Assembly: GCA_963693365.1 (NCBI GenBank) | Contig: CAVNZM010000011.1 | Span: forward strand, 7,874,001 to 7,938,000 | Source: Amoebidium appalachense | Taxonomy: Eukaryota > Ichthyosporea | DNA: 64,000 nucleotides | Direction of reading: 5' to 3' | Part shown: positions 41,119 to 51,970 of the stretch, piece by piece | How the letters are laid out: each line of letters begins with the position of its first letter | Position numbering within the stretch: position 1 is the stretch's first letter | The notes under the pieces: generated by a model | The model's input: only the letters and a program-made list of their open reading frames with translations | Databases searched by the model: none | Told to the model about the DNA's origin: nothing | Translations under genes and position numbers: made by a program

Positions 41119-41796
41119 TGCAATGCTCACAAATCAGACTAGAGCACAAAAACTTGAAAACGAAGACTGGAAAATGCAAAAACGTGGGAAAACCGACACC
41201 GCTAAAAACGTCCGAAAACCAGCTAAAACGCAACGGCGCGCACGCAAAACTCTTACCAGATGCTGCCGAAGCTAAGCGCGCGCTCCTGGGCAAAAAACAC
41301 TAGAGAACAAAACGAACAACAGCGCGAAAAACGGGGACTAGAGTTGCAAAAACTTAGCTAAAAAATTGGGCCTAAAGAGACCTAAACGCGCTCAGTAGCG
41401 CCGCAACTGACCTCCCTGGGGCCGCGCAAGCTCATTATAGAGCGCGGCCCACATTTTTGCCTATGGAAATATGAAGAAATGACTTAGAACCTATCAAATC
41501 CATGAAATCTACCAAAATGGAATTTTTGCTGCACATCAACCAATGAAAAATTTTCACAAGTGGCTAAAACCCCTAGATCATAAAGACCAAATCGATTGCC
41601 GCCCATTTCGGACTAGATATAACTCAAACTCATCAATATATCCATATGGCATATCCCACAGAACATAAAAACAGCTACAGCTCCCTAAATAAAACTGCTA
41701 GCAGCCTGAAACTTTGCACACACATCAAACACACCAAGGCCGACAACGTTATACTACTACGAAGTTTACAGCACACTCGCAACACACAATTTCACT
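41119..41796 (-). repeat. Leader and 5'-truncated A repeat shared by copies G and H
   Basis: Leader 41119-41345, then A repeat 41346-41796 on the minus strand. The first ~50 bp of A are missing. At 41797 the sequence jumps into B (ACATGAGCCGG), so the deletion removed the B end and the A start together. Copies H and G are therefore head to tail with one A between them. Confidence 0.75.
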
Positions 41797-42787
41797 ACAT
41801 GAGCCGGTGCCTGTGGAGCAATCTCACAAGCAGGCACAGGTGTCCTCCACCACTCCCTACCTGGCACGGGAAGGAACGAACCATGCCGTGGGTGACTGAC
41901 GCAGCGCTGCAGCCCGGGCAAGGAGCGACGCAGGCACCCGAATAGAAAGAAAAAAGAGACTGGCCGGCCTGCACATACCGGCGGAGGGAGGCATGCGATC
42001 TCCATCGACCACGCAGAGCAATCGTCTCTACTGAAACACCATTGACATAGTCTCTCGAGGCACCACCATGGCGAAGACTGTGAAGATGGAACCCATACTC
42101 GTTGAGGCCGAGGGAGTCACACCCCGCTTGGAACTTGGCACGCAGAACATCATACGAGAAAGGAAACAGCCGCGCAGAAGGGGGGGTGCCACGGAACCAG
42201 AAAGACAGGATGGCCAACAGGGACGGATCGGTGATGGGGACAAACTGATTTGGACCGGTCTTGGTGTCGGCCAGGCGGATGCCGCCTGTACCGGGTGGCA
42301 TGTCGTGGGGAACGGGGTCGTCGGGCAATATAAGATCCGTACGGGTGAGCATAAGCAACTCACTGACACGAAAATAGCACTCAAATCCAAGCAAAACAGC
42401 AATACCAAACAAGGGGCCAATTTTGGAATACAAATGATGGCCAATGACGAGGACCAATGAAAACGGAAGCGGGGGCGTGGTCTTTGCTGGAACAAGCCGG
42501 TTCCAGCCCTGCAGGCTCCGTTGGGCGGCCTGCAGGTGTGGACCCAGGCGTGGCATGAAATGCTTGATGCCGGCAGCTGTGTTGACACAGCGCTGACGCT
42601 GGCCACGCGATGGATCAATGGCATAACACTCCTCAAAATACTCCACCAGGAGGTCGTCCAGTTCGGCGGGGGACTTGGTGTCGGTACCAGGGGGCAACCA
42701 ATCCAGGAACTCAACAACAGCATCCCGGTAGGCCTTGAGGGTTGGGGGCTTTATGGCCTGGTCAGCCAGAAAACCGCGAGGGACCAT
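41795..42787 (-). CDS. ORF3 tyrosine recombinase (copy H), catalytic part open, altered C-terminus
   Basis: It starts MVPRGFLADQ at 42787 and stays open through the full catalytic set: Arg in YFRVSELLMLTRTDL, HLHSLRHGGAS, GRWRS and LRRYVQ. An extra T after the Tyr (CTCTTTTTTCTTTC near 41952) shifts the last ~30 codons, and the frame reads into the truncated B (41797-41850) and the edge of A before stopping at 41795; the usual stop would be at 41857-41859. Because the change is C-terminal to the nucleophile, the core might fold, but this is untested. It overlaps the ORF2 end. Confidence 0.72.
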   Translation of the reverse strand: MVPRGFLADQAIKPPTLKAYRDAVVEFLDWLPPGTDTKSPAELDDLLVEYFEECYAIDPSRGQRQRCVNTAAGIKHFMPRLGPHLQAAQRSLQGWNRLVPAKTTPPLPFSLVLVIGHHLYSKIGPLFGIAVLLGFECYFRVSELLMLTRTDLILPDDPVPHDMPPGTGGIRLADTKTGPNQFVPITDPSLLAILSFWFRGTPPSARLFPFSYDVLRAKFQAGCDSLGLNEYGFHLHSLRHGGASRDYVNGVSVETIALRGRWRSHASLRRYVQAGQSLFSFYSGACVAPCPGCSAASVTHGMVRSFPCQVGSGGGHLCLLVRLLHRHRLM

Positions 42788-44815
42788 CTGCAGGATTGTG
42801 GGCTGACGGCAGCCACACACAATACAAACGAATGTCGAGGGCAAGCGTGTAGGCAGCCACCTGGCGGCATACGCGGTTCAGGCGTCGGGATGCTGAACGA
42901 CCCTTAGCAACAGCCCCAAGCAGCGCCGTCGAATCAAGGCCCCAAAGGTAGCGGGTGCCCCGGGCAGCCGTAGACCGACCTAATCGACGAAGCCCCAGGA
43001 GCAAGGCTTCTCCCTCCAGAATGTTGATGTGGTCGGAGTGGCGCCAACGATGACTGATGTTGGTGGTCCACCGGCCACCAACAGCTGCCAGGATAGGTGC
43101 TGGGGGGGCGGACGGGCTTGGCTCGTGCACAGGACCAGACAGCTGGCTGTAGTGGCCACGCCGGTTGCAGTGAGGCAGCACTTCGCGGAGAAGCGTTGCT
43201 GGAAGCACCCGGGACACCACTGCACCACCCAACAAGGAAGCATCAGTGCAGAACATGGTGCTAGCAAACCCAGAACGCAAATCACAACGCATCAAAGGGT
43301 CCAAAGCACACATCGCCTGAAGCTCCCACACCACGGGCGGGGGAAGGGGCTGTTCCCGACCCCCCAGCTGCTCCACAAAACTGTAGACGGCACTCAGAAC
43401 CGACAAAAGCGGCCGCTGCAGCAGTGCCGCCCACACCCAACCACCAAGCAACTGCTGCAAACGGAGCTGCGTGACGACACCACGACGCAACACGGCCTGG
43501 GTTTCCGCCACCAGACGGCACAAGGAAGCGCCAGACGGGCGCAATATCCCAGAGCGATGCATTTCTAGGCCTAGCAGCACCATAGAGGACGACGAACCAG
43601 CAGCCACATCCTTCTTGACATTGGAGGGAAGACCAGCTGGGCCGGTGACGCCATGATACAATGCACGCTGACGATTGATGGCGGTGGCATCTGTGCCGAC
43701 CCAGCCACAGTCGTCCACATACAGGGCATGCTGCGTGGCCTCCACAGGCCGCGGCACTATCGCACAGAGGCGCTCAATGCGGGGCATGCCGGCTCGGTCA
43801 GCCAACTGCCCATGGACGTCTTGAGCCACAAGCACAGAATGCACCCAGCCCATGGGCACGGTCTTGAGGGCCGGGTACACAAGCCGGTCGGGCCCAGAAA
43901 TGCCAACAGCCTCCGAAGACACAGGCGGCAATCCGAAGTACCGCCACAGCCACTCCGGGGCAAGAAGACGATGGAACTGGTTGTCCATGTCCGACTTGCC
44001 AAAATAGAGGCAATCCTCAGGCCCCAGCAACAGATCGGCAAAATCGGCAGGGTTGGGCAGGTGCACCTGGAGGGCAGGATGATCACGGGCAAAGAACAGG
44101 TTGCCACGGCGGCCGTCAAAAATGACGCGGGCTCTGGTGTCTTTGGGGACCCCAAACAGCCCATTGATGGCCAGTGGTTTTTCCTTCGCCTCGAAATAGT
44201 GCAACATACCGCAGTCTTGAAGCCGAAGAAGCAGGGGACCGTATTCCCCACTGGGAACGTGATGCGCCGGTCGGATGCGGCGCAGCTCTGCAGGCGTCGG
44301 CGGAACAGGCTTGAGAAGGCCGCCGTCGCAGTTGGCAAAAACGGCTGCAGCATAGGAGACAAAAACTGCAACACGTCCACTGTGGCTCCAACCCCAGGGG
44401 GTGGCAAAGCGGCATTTGCCGCCGTGAGAGGTAGCCATCCTGTCAATACAGGGTAGGCCGCGGGGAACGCAGCCAAGACACTACTCGCAGGCTGAGCGTC
44501 GTAGACACCCGCGCGTATAGCATCGTAGCTGGCCCTAAGGACAAAGGTCCACAGGGCATGGTGGTGACTGTTCACCAACCGGGTCGGGAATGGGCAAGGG
44601 CCGCCTGCCCACAGCTCGTTGAGGGCACCAAGACAACGGTTAGCCAAGGTAACCCCCTTCAGGCGGTGAGACAGACGTTGCTGACGGCGTTGACTCCGTA
44701 GACGGGCTTGTCCAGAACGGGCCGGCACAGGAATGGCCGGAACAGGAAACAAATCAGAGGCGGCAAAGACATGAAGTGGCATAGCTGCTGAATCCTTAGA
44801 AAAATTAGGGGGCAT
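42762..44815 (-). pseudogene. ORF2 RT-RNase H of YR copy H, one-base frameshift
   Basis: It starts MPPNFSKDSAAMP at 44815. One C is missing at about 44336 (TTGGCAAAAAC when read on the plus strand, for TTGGCCAAAAAC), after roughly 160 codons. From there all RT and RNase H motifs are open in the second frame to 42762. A single indel separates it from an intact gene. Confidence 0.85.
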
Positions 44816-44892
44816 ATTTAATCAAGGGCACGTGGCAGGAAACCACAAGAAAATAATATACACAACCGCGTGCCGAACCCCCAAAGGGCCGT

Positions 44893-45447
44893 TTAGGCCC
44901 TGTGCCCACCGGTCCCCGGAGGGGTCGATGGACCGGCTCCGGATGGGCCACTGCCAGGACCGCGCCGAGCCCGGGTGACTTCGGCGAGGGTCTTGGCTTG
45001 ACGAACAGCCCGGGTGGCCAAGGCAGGGGGCAGGGGCAGGCTGCGCGCAGGGAGCTCCTCAAACTGCTCTGCAACAGCCCAGTCCCCGTTGGACTGATCA
45101 GCAGTCTGCACAGCCAGCAGACGGTGCACACCAACTTCCACAGCAGGTGACTCCTTGCGGGCCTTAGGGTCGGCGGCCAGCAGCAGATCCAGCATACGGG
45201 CAAGCGTCAGAGCCTCCCGTTTGTTGCGGTAGCTGACCCAATCCGCCGCGTGGACAGCCGCAGTGACCGAGGCCTGGTCAGCCAAGGTGCTCTTGAGGTA
45301 GGAAGGGGCCAGACGTTCTTTGACGCGCAGGTTGACTTTGGCGCCGCTGGAGAGCAGATAACGGCTGGGGTTGGGTTTGGAGCGGCCAGAGGAACCAGTG
45401 GCTGCGAGAGGAACGACCGTAGCCACTGCTGCTGGAATCAGAATCAG
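44893..45447 (-). pseudogene. ORF1 C-terminal part, YR copy H
   Basis: About 180 codons of the Gag-like ORF1, from the Ser/Asp tract to the stop at 44893-44895. A few bases near 45393 differ (GAACCAGTGGCTGCG), shifting the frame there. The upstream side at 45447 is fused to ORF3 of copy I (AATCAGGGGCCAATTTTGG), so the start and leader are gone. Confidence 0.75.
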
Positions 45448-45821
45448 GGGCCAATTTTGGAATACAAATGATGGCCAATAACGAGGACCAATGAAAACGG
45501 AAGCGGGGGCGTGGTCTTTGCTGGAACAAGCCGGTTCCAACCCTGCAGGCTCCGTTGGGCGGCCTGCAGGTGTGGACCCAGGCGTGGCATGAAATGTTTG
45601 ATGCCGGCAGCTGTGTTGACACAGAGCTGACGCTGGCCACGCGATGGATCAATCGCATAACACTCCTCAAAATATTACACCAGGAGGTCGTCCAGTTCGG
45701 CGGGGGACTTGGTGTCGGTGCCAGGGGGCAACCAATCCAGGAACTCAACAACAGCATCCCGGTAGGCCTTGAGGGTTGGGGGCTTTATGGCCTGGTCAGC
45801 CAGAAAACCGCGAGGGACCAT
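45448..45821 (-). pseudogene. ORF3 tyrosine recombinase N-terminal fragment, YR copy I
   Basis: It begins MVPRGFLADQ at 45821, has a stop at 45675-45677 (GAG to TAA after DDLLV), and ends at the fusion with copy H ORF1. No catalytic motif remains. Confidence 0.75.
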
Positions 45822-46371
45822 CTGCAGGATTGTGGGCTGACGGCAGCCACACACAATACAAACGAATGTCGAGGGTAAGCGTGTAGGCAGCCACCTGGCG
45901 GCATACACGGTTAAGGCGTCGGGATGCTGAACGACCCTTAGCAACAGCCCCAAGCAGCGCCGTCGAATCAAGGCCCCAAAGGTAGCGGAGCCCCGGGCAG
46001 CCGTAGACCGACTTAATCGACGAAATCCCAGGAGCAAGGCTTCTCCCTCCAGAATGTTGATGTGGTCTGAGTGGCGCCAACGATGACTGATGTTGGTGGT
46101 CCACCCGCCACCAACAGCTGCCAGGATAGGTGCGGGGCGGGTGGACGGGCTTGGCTCGTGCACGGGACCAGACAGCTGGCTGTAGTGGCCACGCCGGTTG
46201 CAGTGAGGCAGCACTTGGCGGAGAAGCGCTGCTGGCAGCACCTGGGACACCACTGCACCACCCAACAAGGAAGCATCAGTGCAAAACATGGTGCTAGCAA
46301 ACCCAGAACGCAAATCACAACGCATCAACGGGGCCTAAGCACACATCGCCTGAAGCTCCCACACCACGGGC
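45796..46371 (-). pseudogene. ORF2 RNase H fragment, YR copy I
   Basis: The last ~190 codons of ORF2: CTDASLLGG, LEGEALLLGFRRL, LDSTALLG and PSAHNPADG. A lost G near 45989 (GCGGAGCCCC) joins the frame to ORF3. The upstream edge at 46371 is an orientation switch into plus-strand copy J. Confidence 0.78.
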
Positions 46372-46377
46372 ATGGAA

Positions 46378-47107
46378 TATTTAGTTTGTAAACGTGTTTT
46401 CTTTGCAGGAGAATTAGATAGCCCCGTTGGAGTGAAATTGTGTGTTGCGAGTATGCTGTAAAATTCGAAGTAGTAGCATGGTGTAGGCCTTGGTGTGTTT
46501 GATGTGTGTGCAAAGTTTCAGGCTGCTAGCATTTTATTTAGGGAGCTGTAGCTGTTTTTATGTTCTGTGGGATATGCCATATGGATATATTGATGAGTTT
46601 GAATTATATCTAGTCCGAAATGGGCGGCAATTGATTTGGTCTTTGTGATCTAGGGGTTTTAGCCACTTGTGAAAATTTTCATTGGTTGATATGCAGCAAA
46701 AATTCCATTTCGGTAGATTTCATGGATTTGATAGGTTCTAAGTCATTTCTTCATATTTCCATTGGCAAAAATGTAGGCCGCGCTATATAATGAGCTTGCG
46801 CGGCCCCAGGGAAGTCAGTTGCGGCGCTACTGAGCGCGTTTAGATCTCTTTAGGCCCAATTTTTTAGCTAAGTTTTTGCAACTCTAGTCCCCGTTTTTCG
46901 CGCTGTTGTTCGTTTTGTTCTCTAGTGTTTTTTGCCCAGGAGCGCGCGCTTAGCTTCGGCAGCATCTGGTAAGAGTTTTGCGTGCGCCCCAATGCATTTT
47001 AGCTGGTTTTCGGACGTTTTTTTGCGGTGTCGTTTTTCCCGCGTTTTTGCATTTTTCAGTCTTCATTTTCAAGTTTTCGTGCTCTAGTCTGGTTTGTGAG
47101 CATTGCA
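46378..47107 (+). repeat. A1 repeat and leader of YR copy J
   Basis: A1 46378-46879 begins TATTTAGTTTG, the second-subfamily start. The promoter-like palindrome is damaged here (GTAGGCCGCGCTATATAATG). The leader 46880-47107 precedes ORF1. Immediately upstream (46371-46377, CATGGAA) resembles a B end only by chance or by microhomology. Confidence 0.75.
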
Positions 47108-48163
47108 ATGGCCCCTCCTCCTGCTCTGGTCGCCAAGGAGGCCGCTCTCCTCGAAAAGCTTTTGGAGATCTCTACCGATGCGGACGACGCAAGTCTCAAA
47201 AGTCTGGCCGTTTTGCAGTCCAACGCCCTCCCCTGGAACAGCCTGCCGGCAGAAGCCGTCAACAGTGTGGTTTCATCCCTCAAGGCGCGCTCGGTGCCTT
47301 TTGATGACCCTGAGATGGTCGGTTGGAACATCACCGACCAGCTGCACTTGCTCTGTCGCACTCCTCGCAGCGGCCGTGCCTCCCCCCCACCTGGGTCGCC
47401 CTCTCCCCAGCGGCGTTCTGACGGTGTAGACGTCCAAGAGCAGCTGCCGGCGCTTTCTGCCCAAGTGCAAGCCCTCTCTGTTGCCCAGTCTGGTCGCCCC
47501 AAGAAGCCCTCTGCCGGCGGCCTGCTGAGCACGCTGTCTGCACGGGCAAAGAGCAAGGAGCCTGTCTATGCATACGACACGGGCAGTGAAGACACCCCAT
47601 CGTCGAGTGAGGATTCTTCTTCCAGCAGCAGTGGCTACGGTCGTTCCTCTCGCAGCCGTCGTTCCTCTGGCCGTTCCAAACCCAACCCCAGCCATTATCT
47701 GCTCTCCAGCGGCGCCAAGGTCAACCTGCGTGTCAAAGAACGTCTGGCCCCTTCCTACCCCAAGAGCAACTTGGCTGACCAGGCCTCGGTCACTGCGGCT
47801 ATCTACGCGGCGGATAGGGTCAGCTACCGCAACAAACCGGAGGCTCTGACGCTTGCCCGTATGCTGGATCTGCTGCTGGCCGCCGACCCTGAGGCCTGCA
47901 AGGAGTCACCTGCTGTGGAAGTTGGTGTGCGCCGTCTGCTGGCTGTGCAGACTGCTGATCAGTCCAACGGGGACTGGGCTGTTGCAGAGCAGTTTGAGGA
48001 GCTCCCTGCGCGCAGCATGCCCCTGCCCCCTGCCTTGGCCACCCGGGCTGTTCGTCAAGCCAAGACCCTCGCCGAAGTCACCCGGGCTCGGCGCGGTCCC
48101 GGCAGCGGCCCATCCGGCGCCGGTCCATCGACCCCTCCGGGGACCGGTGGCCACAGGGCCTAA
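47108..48163 (+). CDS. ORF1, Gag-like protein (copy J), intact, 'MAPPP' subfamily
   Basis: A 351-aa frame starting MAPPPALVAKEAA. It is collinear with copy D but carries clustered substitutions (VVSSLKARSVPFDD, GWNITDQ, QLPALS, LAPSYPKSNLAD, IYAADRVSY, NKPEAL). The Ser tract reads SSSEDSSSSSSGYG. No stop or indel, although its ORF2 and ORF3 partners are badly damaged, so the open frame may be chance survival. Confidence 0.75.
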   Translation: MAPPPALVAKEAALLEKLLEISTDADDASLKSLAVLQSNALPWNSLPAEAVNSVVSSLKARSVPFDDPEMVGWNITDQLHLLCRTPRSGRASPPPGSPSPQRRSDGVDVQEQLPALSAQVQALSVAQSGRPKKPSAGGLLSTLSARAKSKEPVYAYDTGSEDTPSSSEDSSSSSSGYGRSSRSRRSSGRSKPNPSHYLLSSGAKVNLRVKERLAPSYPKSNLADQASVTAAIYAADRVSYRNKPEALTLARMLDLLLAADPEACKESPAVEVGVRRLLAVQTADQSNGDWAVAEQFEELPARSMPLPPALATRAVRQAKTLAEVTRARRGPGSGPSGAGPSTPPGTGGHRA

Positions 48164-48239
48164 ACGGCCCTTTGGGGGTTCGGCACGCGGTTCTGTATAT
48201 TATTTTCTTGTGGCTCCTGCCACGTGCCCTTGATTAAAT

Positions 48240-50319
48240 ATGCCCCCTAATTTTATTAAGGATTCCACAGCTATGCCACGTCATGTCTTTGCGGCCTCTT
48301 ATTTGTTTCCTGTTCCGGCCATTTCTGTGCCGGACCGTTCTGGACAAGCCCGTCTACGGAGTCAAACGCAGTCGGCAACGTCTGTCTCACCGCCTGAAGG
48401 GGGTTGGTTACCTTGGCTAACCGTTGTCTTGGTGCCCTCAACGAGCTGTGGGCAGGCGGCCCTTGCCCTTTCCCGACCCGGTTAGTGAACAGTCACCACC
48501 ATGCCCTGTGTTTCTAATTCAACAGATGGTGAAAGGCTATTATGAAAATAAATTTCTTCATATATAGCGAAAATTATAGTAGGCCATTGTGTTGTGGACC
48601 TTTGTCCTTAGGGCCAGCTACAATGCCATACGCGCGGGTGTCTACGACGCTCAGCCTGCGAGTAGTGTCTTGGCTGCGTTCCCCGCGGCCTACCCTGTAT
48701 TGACAGGTTGGCTACCTCTCACGGCGGCAATTGCCACTTTGCCGCCCCCTGGGGTTGGAGCCACAGTGGACGTGTTGCAGTTTTGGTCTCCTACACTGCA
48801 GCCGTTTTTGGCCAACTGCGACGGCGGCCTTCTCAAGCCTGTTCAGCCGACGCCTGCAGAGCTGCGCCGCATCCGACCGGCGCATCATGGTCCCAGTGGG
48901 GAATACGGTCCCCTGCTTTTTCGGCTTCAAGACTGCGGCATGGTGCACTATTTAGAGGCGAAAGAAAAACCACTGGCCATCAATGGGCTGTTTGGGGTCC
49001 CCAAAGACACCCAGAGCCCGCGTCATTTTTGACGGCCGCCGTGGCAACCTGTTCTTTGCCCGTGATCATCCTGCCCTCAAGGTGCACCTGCCCAACCCTG
49101 CCGATTTTGCCGATCTGTTGCTGGGACCTGAGGATTGCCTCTATTTTGGCAAGTCGGACATGGACAACCAGTTCCATCGTCTTCTTGCCCCTGAGTGGCT
49201 GTGGCGGTACTTCGGATTGCCGCCTGTGTCGTCGGAGGCTGTTGGCTTTTCTGGGCCCAACCGGCTTGTGTACCCGGCCCTCAAGACCGTGCCCATGGGC
49301 TGGGTGCATTCTGTGCTTGTGGCTGAAGACGTCCATGGGCAGTTAGCTGACCGAGCCGGCATGCCCCGCATTGAGCGCCTCTGTGCGATAGTGCCGCGGC
49401 CTGTGGAGGCCACGCAGCATGCCCTGTATGTCGACGACTGTGGCTGGGTCGGCACAGATGCCACGGCCATCAATCGTCAGCGTGAATCGTATCATGGCGT
49501 CACCGGCCCGGCTGGTCTTCCTTCGCTCTGGGATATTGCACCCGTCTGGCGCTTCCTTGTGCCGTCTGGTGGCGGAAACCCAGGCCGTGTTGCGTCGTGG
49601 TGTCGTCACACAGCTCCGTTTGCAGCAGTTGCTTGGTGGTTGGGTGTGGGGCGGCACTGCTGCAGCGGCCGCTTTTGTCGGTTCTGAGTGCCGTCTACAG
49701 TTTTGTGGAGCAGCTGGGGGGTCGGGAACAGCCCCTTCCACCGCCCGTGAAGTGGGAGCTTCAGGCGATGTGTGCTTTGGCCCCTTTGATGCGTTGTGAT
49801 TTGGGTTTTGGGTTTGCTAGCACCATGTTCTGCACTAATGCTTCCTTGTTGGGTGGTGCAGTGGTGTCCCGGGTGCTGCCAAACAGCGCTTCTCCGCCAA
49901 CTGCTGCCTCACTGCAACCGGCGTGGCCACTACAGCCAGCTGTCTGGTCCCCTGCACGAGCCAAGCCCGTCAGCCCCCCGGCACCTATCCTGGCAGCTGT
50001 TGGTGGCCGGTGGACCACCAACATCAGTCATCGTTGGCGCCACTCCGACCACATCAACATTCTGGAGGAAGAAGCCTTGCTCCTGGGGCTCTGTCGATTA
50101 GGTCGATCTACGGCTGCCCGGGGCTCCCGCTACCTTTGGGGCCTTGATTCGACGGCTCTGCTTGGGGCTGTTGCTAAGGGTCGTTCAGCATCCCGACGCC
50201 TTAACCGTGTATGCCGCCAGGTGGCTGCCTACACGCTTACCCTCGACATTCGTTTGTATTGTGTGTGGCTGCCGTCAGCCCACAATCCTGCAGATGGTCC
50301 CTCGCGGTTTTCTGGCTGA
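48240..50319 (+). pseudogene. ORF2 RT-RNase H of YR copy J, multiply broken
   Basis: It starts MPPNFIKDS at 48240. Damage includes an extra base near 48364 (GTCAAACGC), a TTGG insertion near 48407, an 82-bp foreign insert at 48511-48592, an extra base near 49011 (GACACCCAGAG), a deletion of about 70 bp near 49526 after GGTCTTCC, an extra G near 49649 and changes near 49880. RT motif A (KSDMDNQFHRLL), YVDDCGWVG and the RNase H motifs can still be read in pieces; the first RNase H Asp is Asn (CTNASLLGG). Confidence 0.85.
48511..48592. mobile_element. 82-bp AT-rich insert in ORF2 of copy J
   Basis: All other copies read CCCTGTGGACC. Here TTTCTAATTC...CCATTGTGT separates two TGTG tetramers, as if TGTG was duplicated. 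The insert matches no other part of the window, has no clear terminal inverted repeat and no coding capacity. A small non-autonomous transposon or captured filler DNA are both possible. Confidence 0.4.
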
Positions 50320-51179
50320 CCAGGCCATAAAGCCCCCAACCCTCAAGGCCTACCGGGATGCTGTTGTTGAGTTCCTGGATTGGTTGCCCCCTGGCACCGA
50401 CACCAAGTCCCCCGCCGAACTGGACGACCTCCTGGTGGAGTATTTTGAGGAGTGTTATGCCATTGATCCATCGCGTGGCCAGCGTCAGCGCTGTGTCAAC
50501 ACAGCTGCCGGCATCAAGCATTTCATGCCACGCCTGGGTCCACACCTGCAGGCCGCCCAACGGAGCCTGCAGGGCTGGAACCGGCTTGTTCCAGCAAAGA
50601 CCACGCCCCCGCTTCCGTTTTCATTGGTCCTCGTCATTGGCCATCATTTGTATTCCAAAATTGGCCCCTTGTTTGGTATTGCTGTTTTGCTCTGATTTGA
50701 GTGTTATTTTCGTGTCAGTGAGCTGCTTATGCTCACCCGTGCAGATCTTGTTTTGCCCGACGACCCCCTTCCCCACGACATGCCACCCGGTACAGGCGGC
50801 ATCCGCCTGGCCGACACCAAGACCGGTCCAAATCAGTTTGTCCCCATCACCAATCCGTCCCTGTTGGCCATCCTGTCTTTCTGGTTCCGTGGTGCCCCCC
50901 CTTCTGCGCGGCTGTTTCCTTTCTCGTATGATGTTCTGCGTGCCAAGTTCCAAGCGGCATGTGACTCCCTCGGCCTCAACGAGTATGGGTTCCATCTTCC
51001 CAGTCTTCGCCATGGTGGTGCCTCGAGAGTCTACGTAGGGTGTTTCAGTAGAGACGATTGCTCTCCGTGGTCGGTGGAGATCGCATGCCTCCCTCCGCCG
51101 GTATGTGCAGGCCTTGCCCGGGCTGCAGCGCTGCGTCAGTCACCCACGGCATAGGTTCGCACCTTCCCGTGCCAGATAG
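50294..51179 (+). pseudogene. ORF3 tyrosine recombinase of YR copy J, broken
   Basis: It starts MVPRGFLADQ. A TGA at 50693-50695 (GCTCTGATTTG) interrupts it, after which the same frame continues with RVSELLMLTRADL. The HxxR box reads HLPSLRHGG, with His to Pro at the first His but the second His and the Arg kept. Small losses near 51032 and a ~45-bp deletion before CTTGCCCGGGC remove the normal end. Confidence 0.8.
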
Positions 51180-51185
51180 GGAGTG

Positions 51186-51970
51186 GTGGAGCACACCTGT
51201 GCCTGCTTATGAGATTGATCCACAGGCACCGGCTCATGTATCCCCCTGCTGGGGCTGATAAAGACGACGTTGGCAGAAGAATATTTAGTTTGTAAACATG
51301 TTTTCTTTGCAGGAGAATTAGATAGCCCCGTTGAAGTGAAATTGTGTGTTGCGAGTGTGCTGTAAACTTCGTAGTAGTATAACGTTGTCGGCCTTGGTGT
51401 GTTTGATGTGTGTGCAAAGTTTCAGGCTGCTAGCAGTTTTATTTAGAGAGCTGTAGCTATTTTTATGTTCTGTGGGATATGCCATATGGATATATTGATG
51501 AGTTTGAGTTATATCTAGTCCGAAATGGGCGGCAATTGATTTGGTCTGTGTGATCTAGGGGTTTTAGCCACTTGTGAAGAATTTTCATTGGTTGATATGC
51601 AGCAAAAATTCCATTTTGGTAGATTTCATGGATTTGATAGGTTCTAAGTCATTTCTTCATATTTCCATAGGCAAAAATGTGGGCCGCGCTATATAATGAG
51701 CTTGCGCGGCCCCAGGGAGGTCAGTTGCGGCGCTACTGAGCGCGTTTAGGTCTCTTTAGGCCCAATTCTTTAGCTAAGTTTTTCCCACCCACCACACCCT
51801 TGCCTATTTAGGCACTAGGCTACGTTTTTTGAGCATGTTCCTGTATAAAATTTGTCATTCTTTTCATTGCTCCTGTGGAGCACACCTGTGCCTGCTTGTG
51901 AGATTGATCCACAGGCACCGGCTCATGTATCCCCTTGCTGGGGCTGGTAAAGACGACGGTAGCATAAGAA
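51186..51970 (+). repeat. B1-A2-linker-B2 of YR copy J, complete 3' end
   Basis: B1 51186-51281, A2 51282-51783 (TATTTAG start), linker to 51874 and B2 51875-51970, ending AGCATAAGAA. At 51971 the sequence switches to minus-strand ORF2 of copy K, an apparent insertion of copy J's 3' end into another copy. Confidence 0.8.

Noticed and set aside
46371-46380. A B-end/A joint at the I-J switch (GGGCATGGAATATT)
   Set aside because: It only partly resembles GGCATAAGAATATT; the preceding sequence is ORF2, so it is not a real B repeat.
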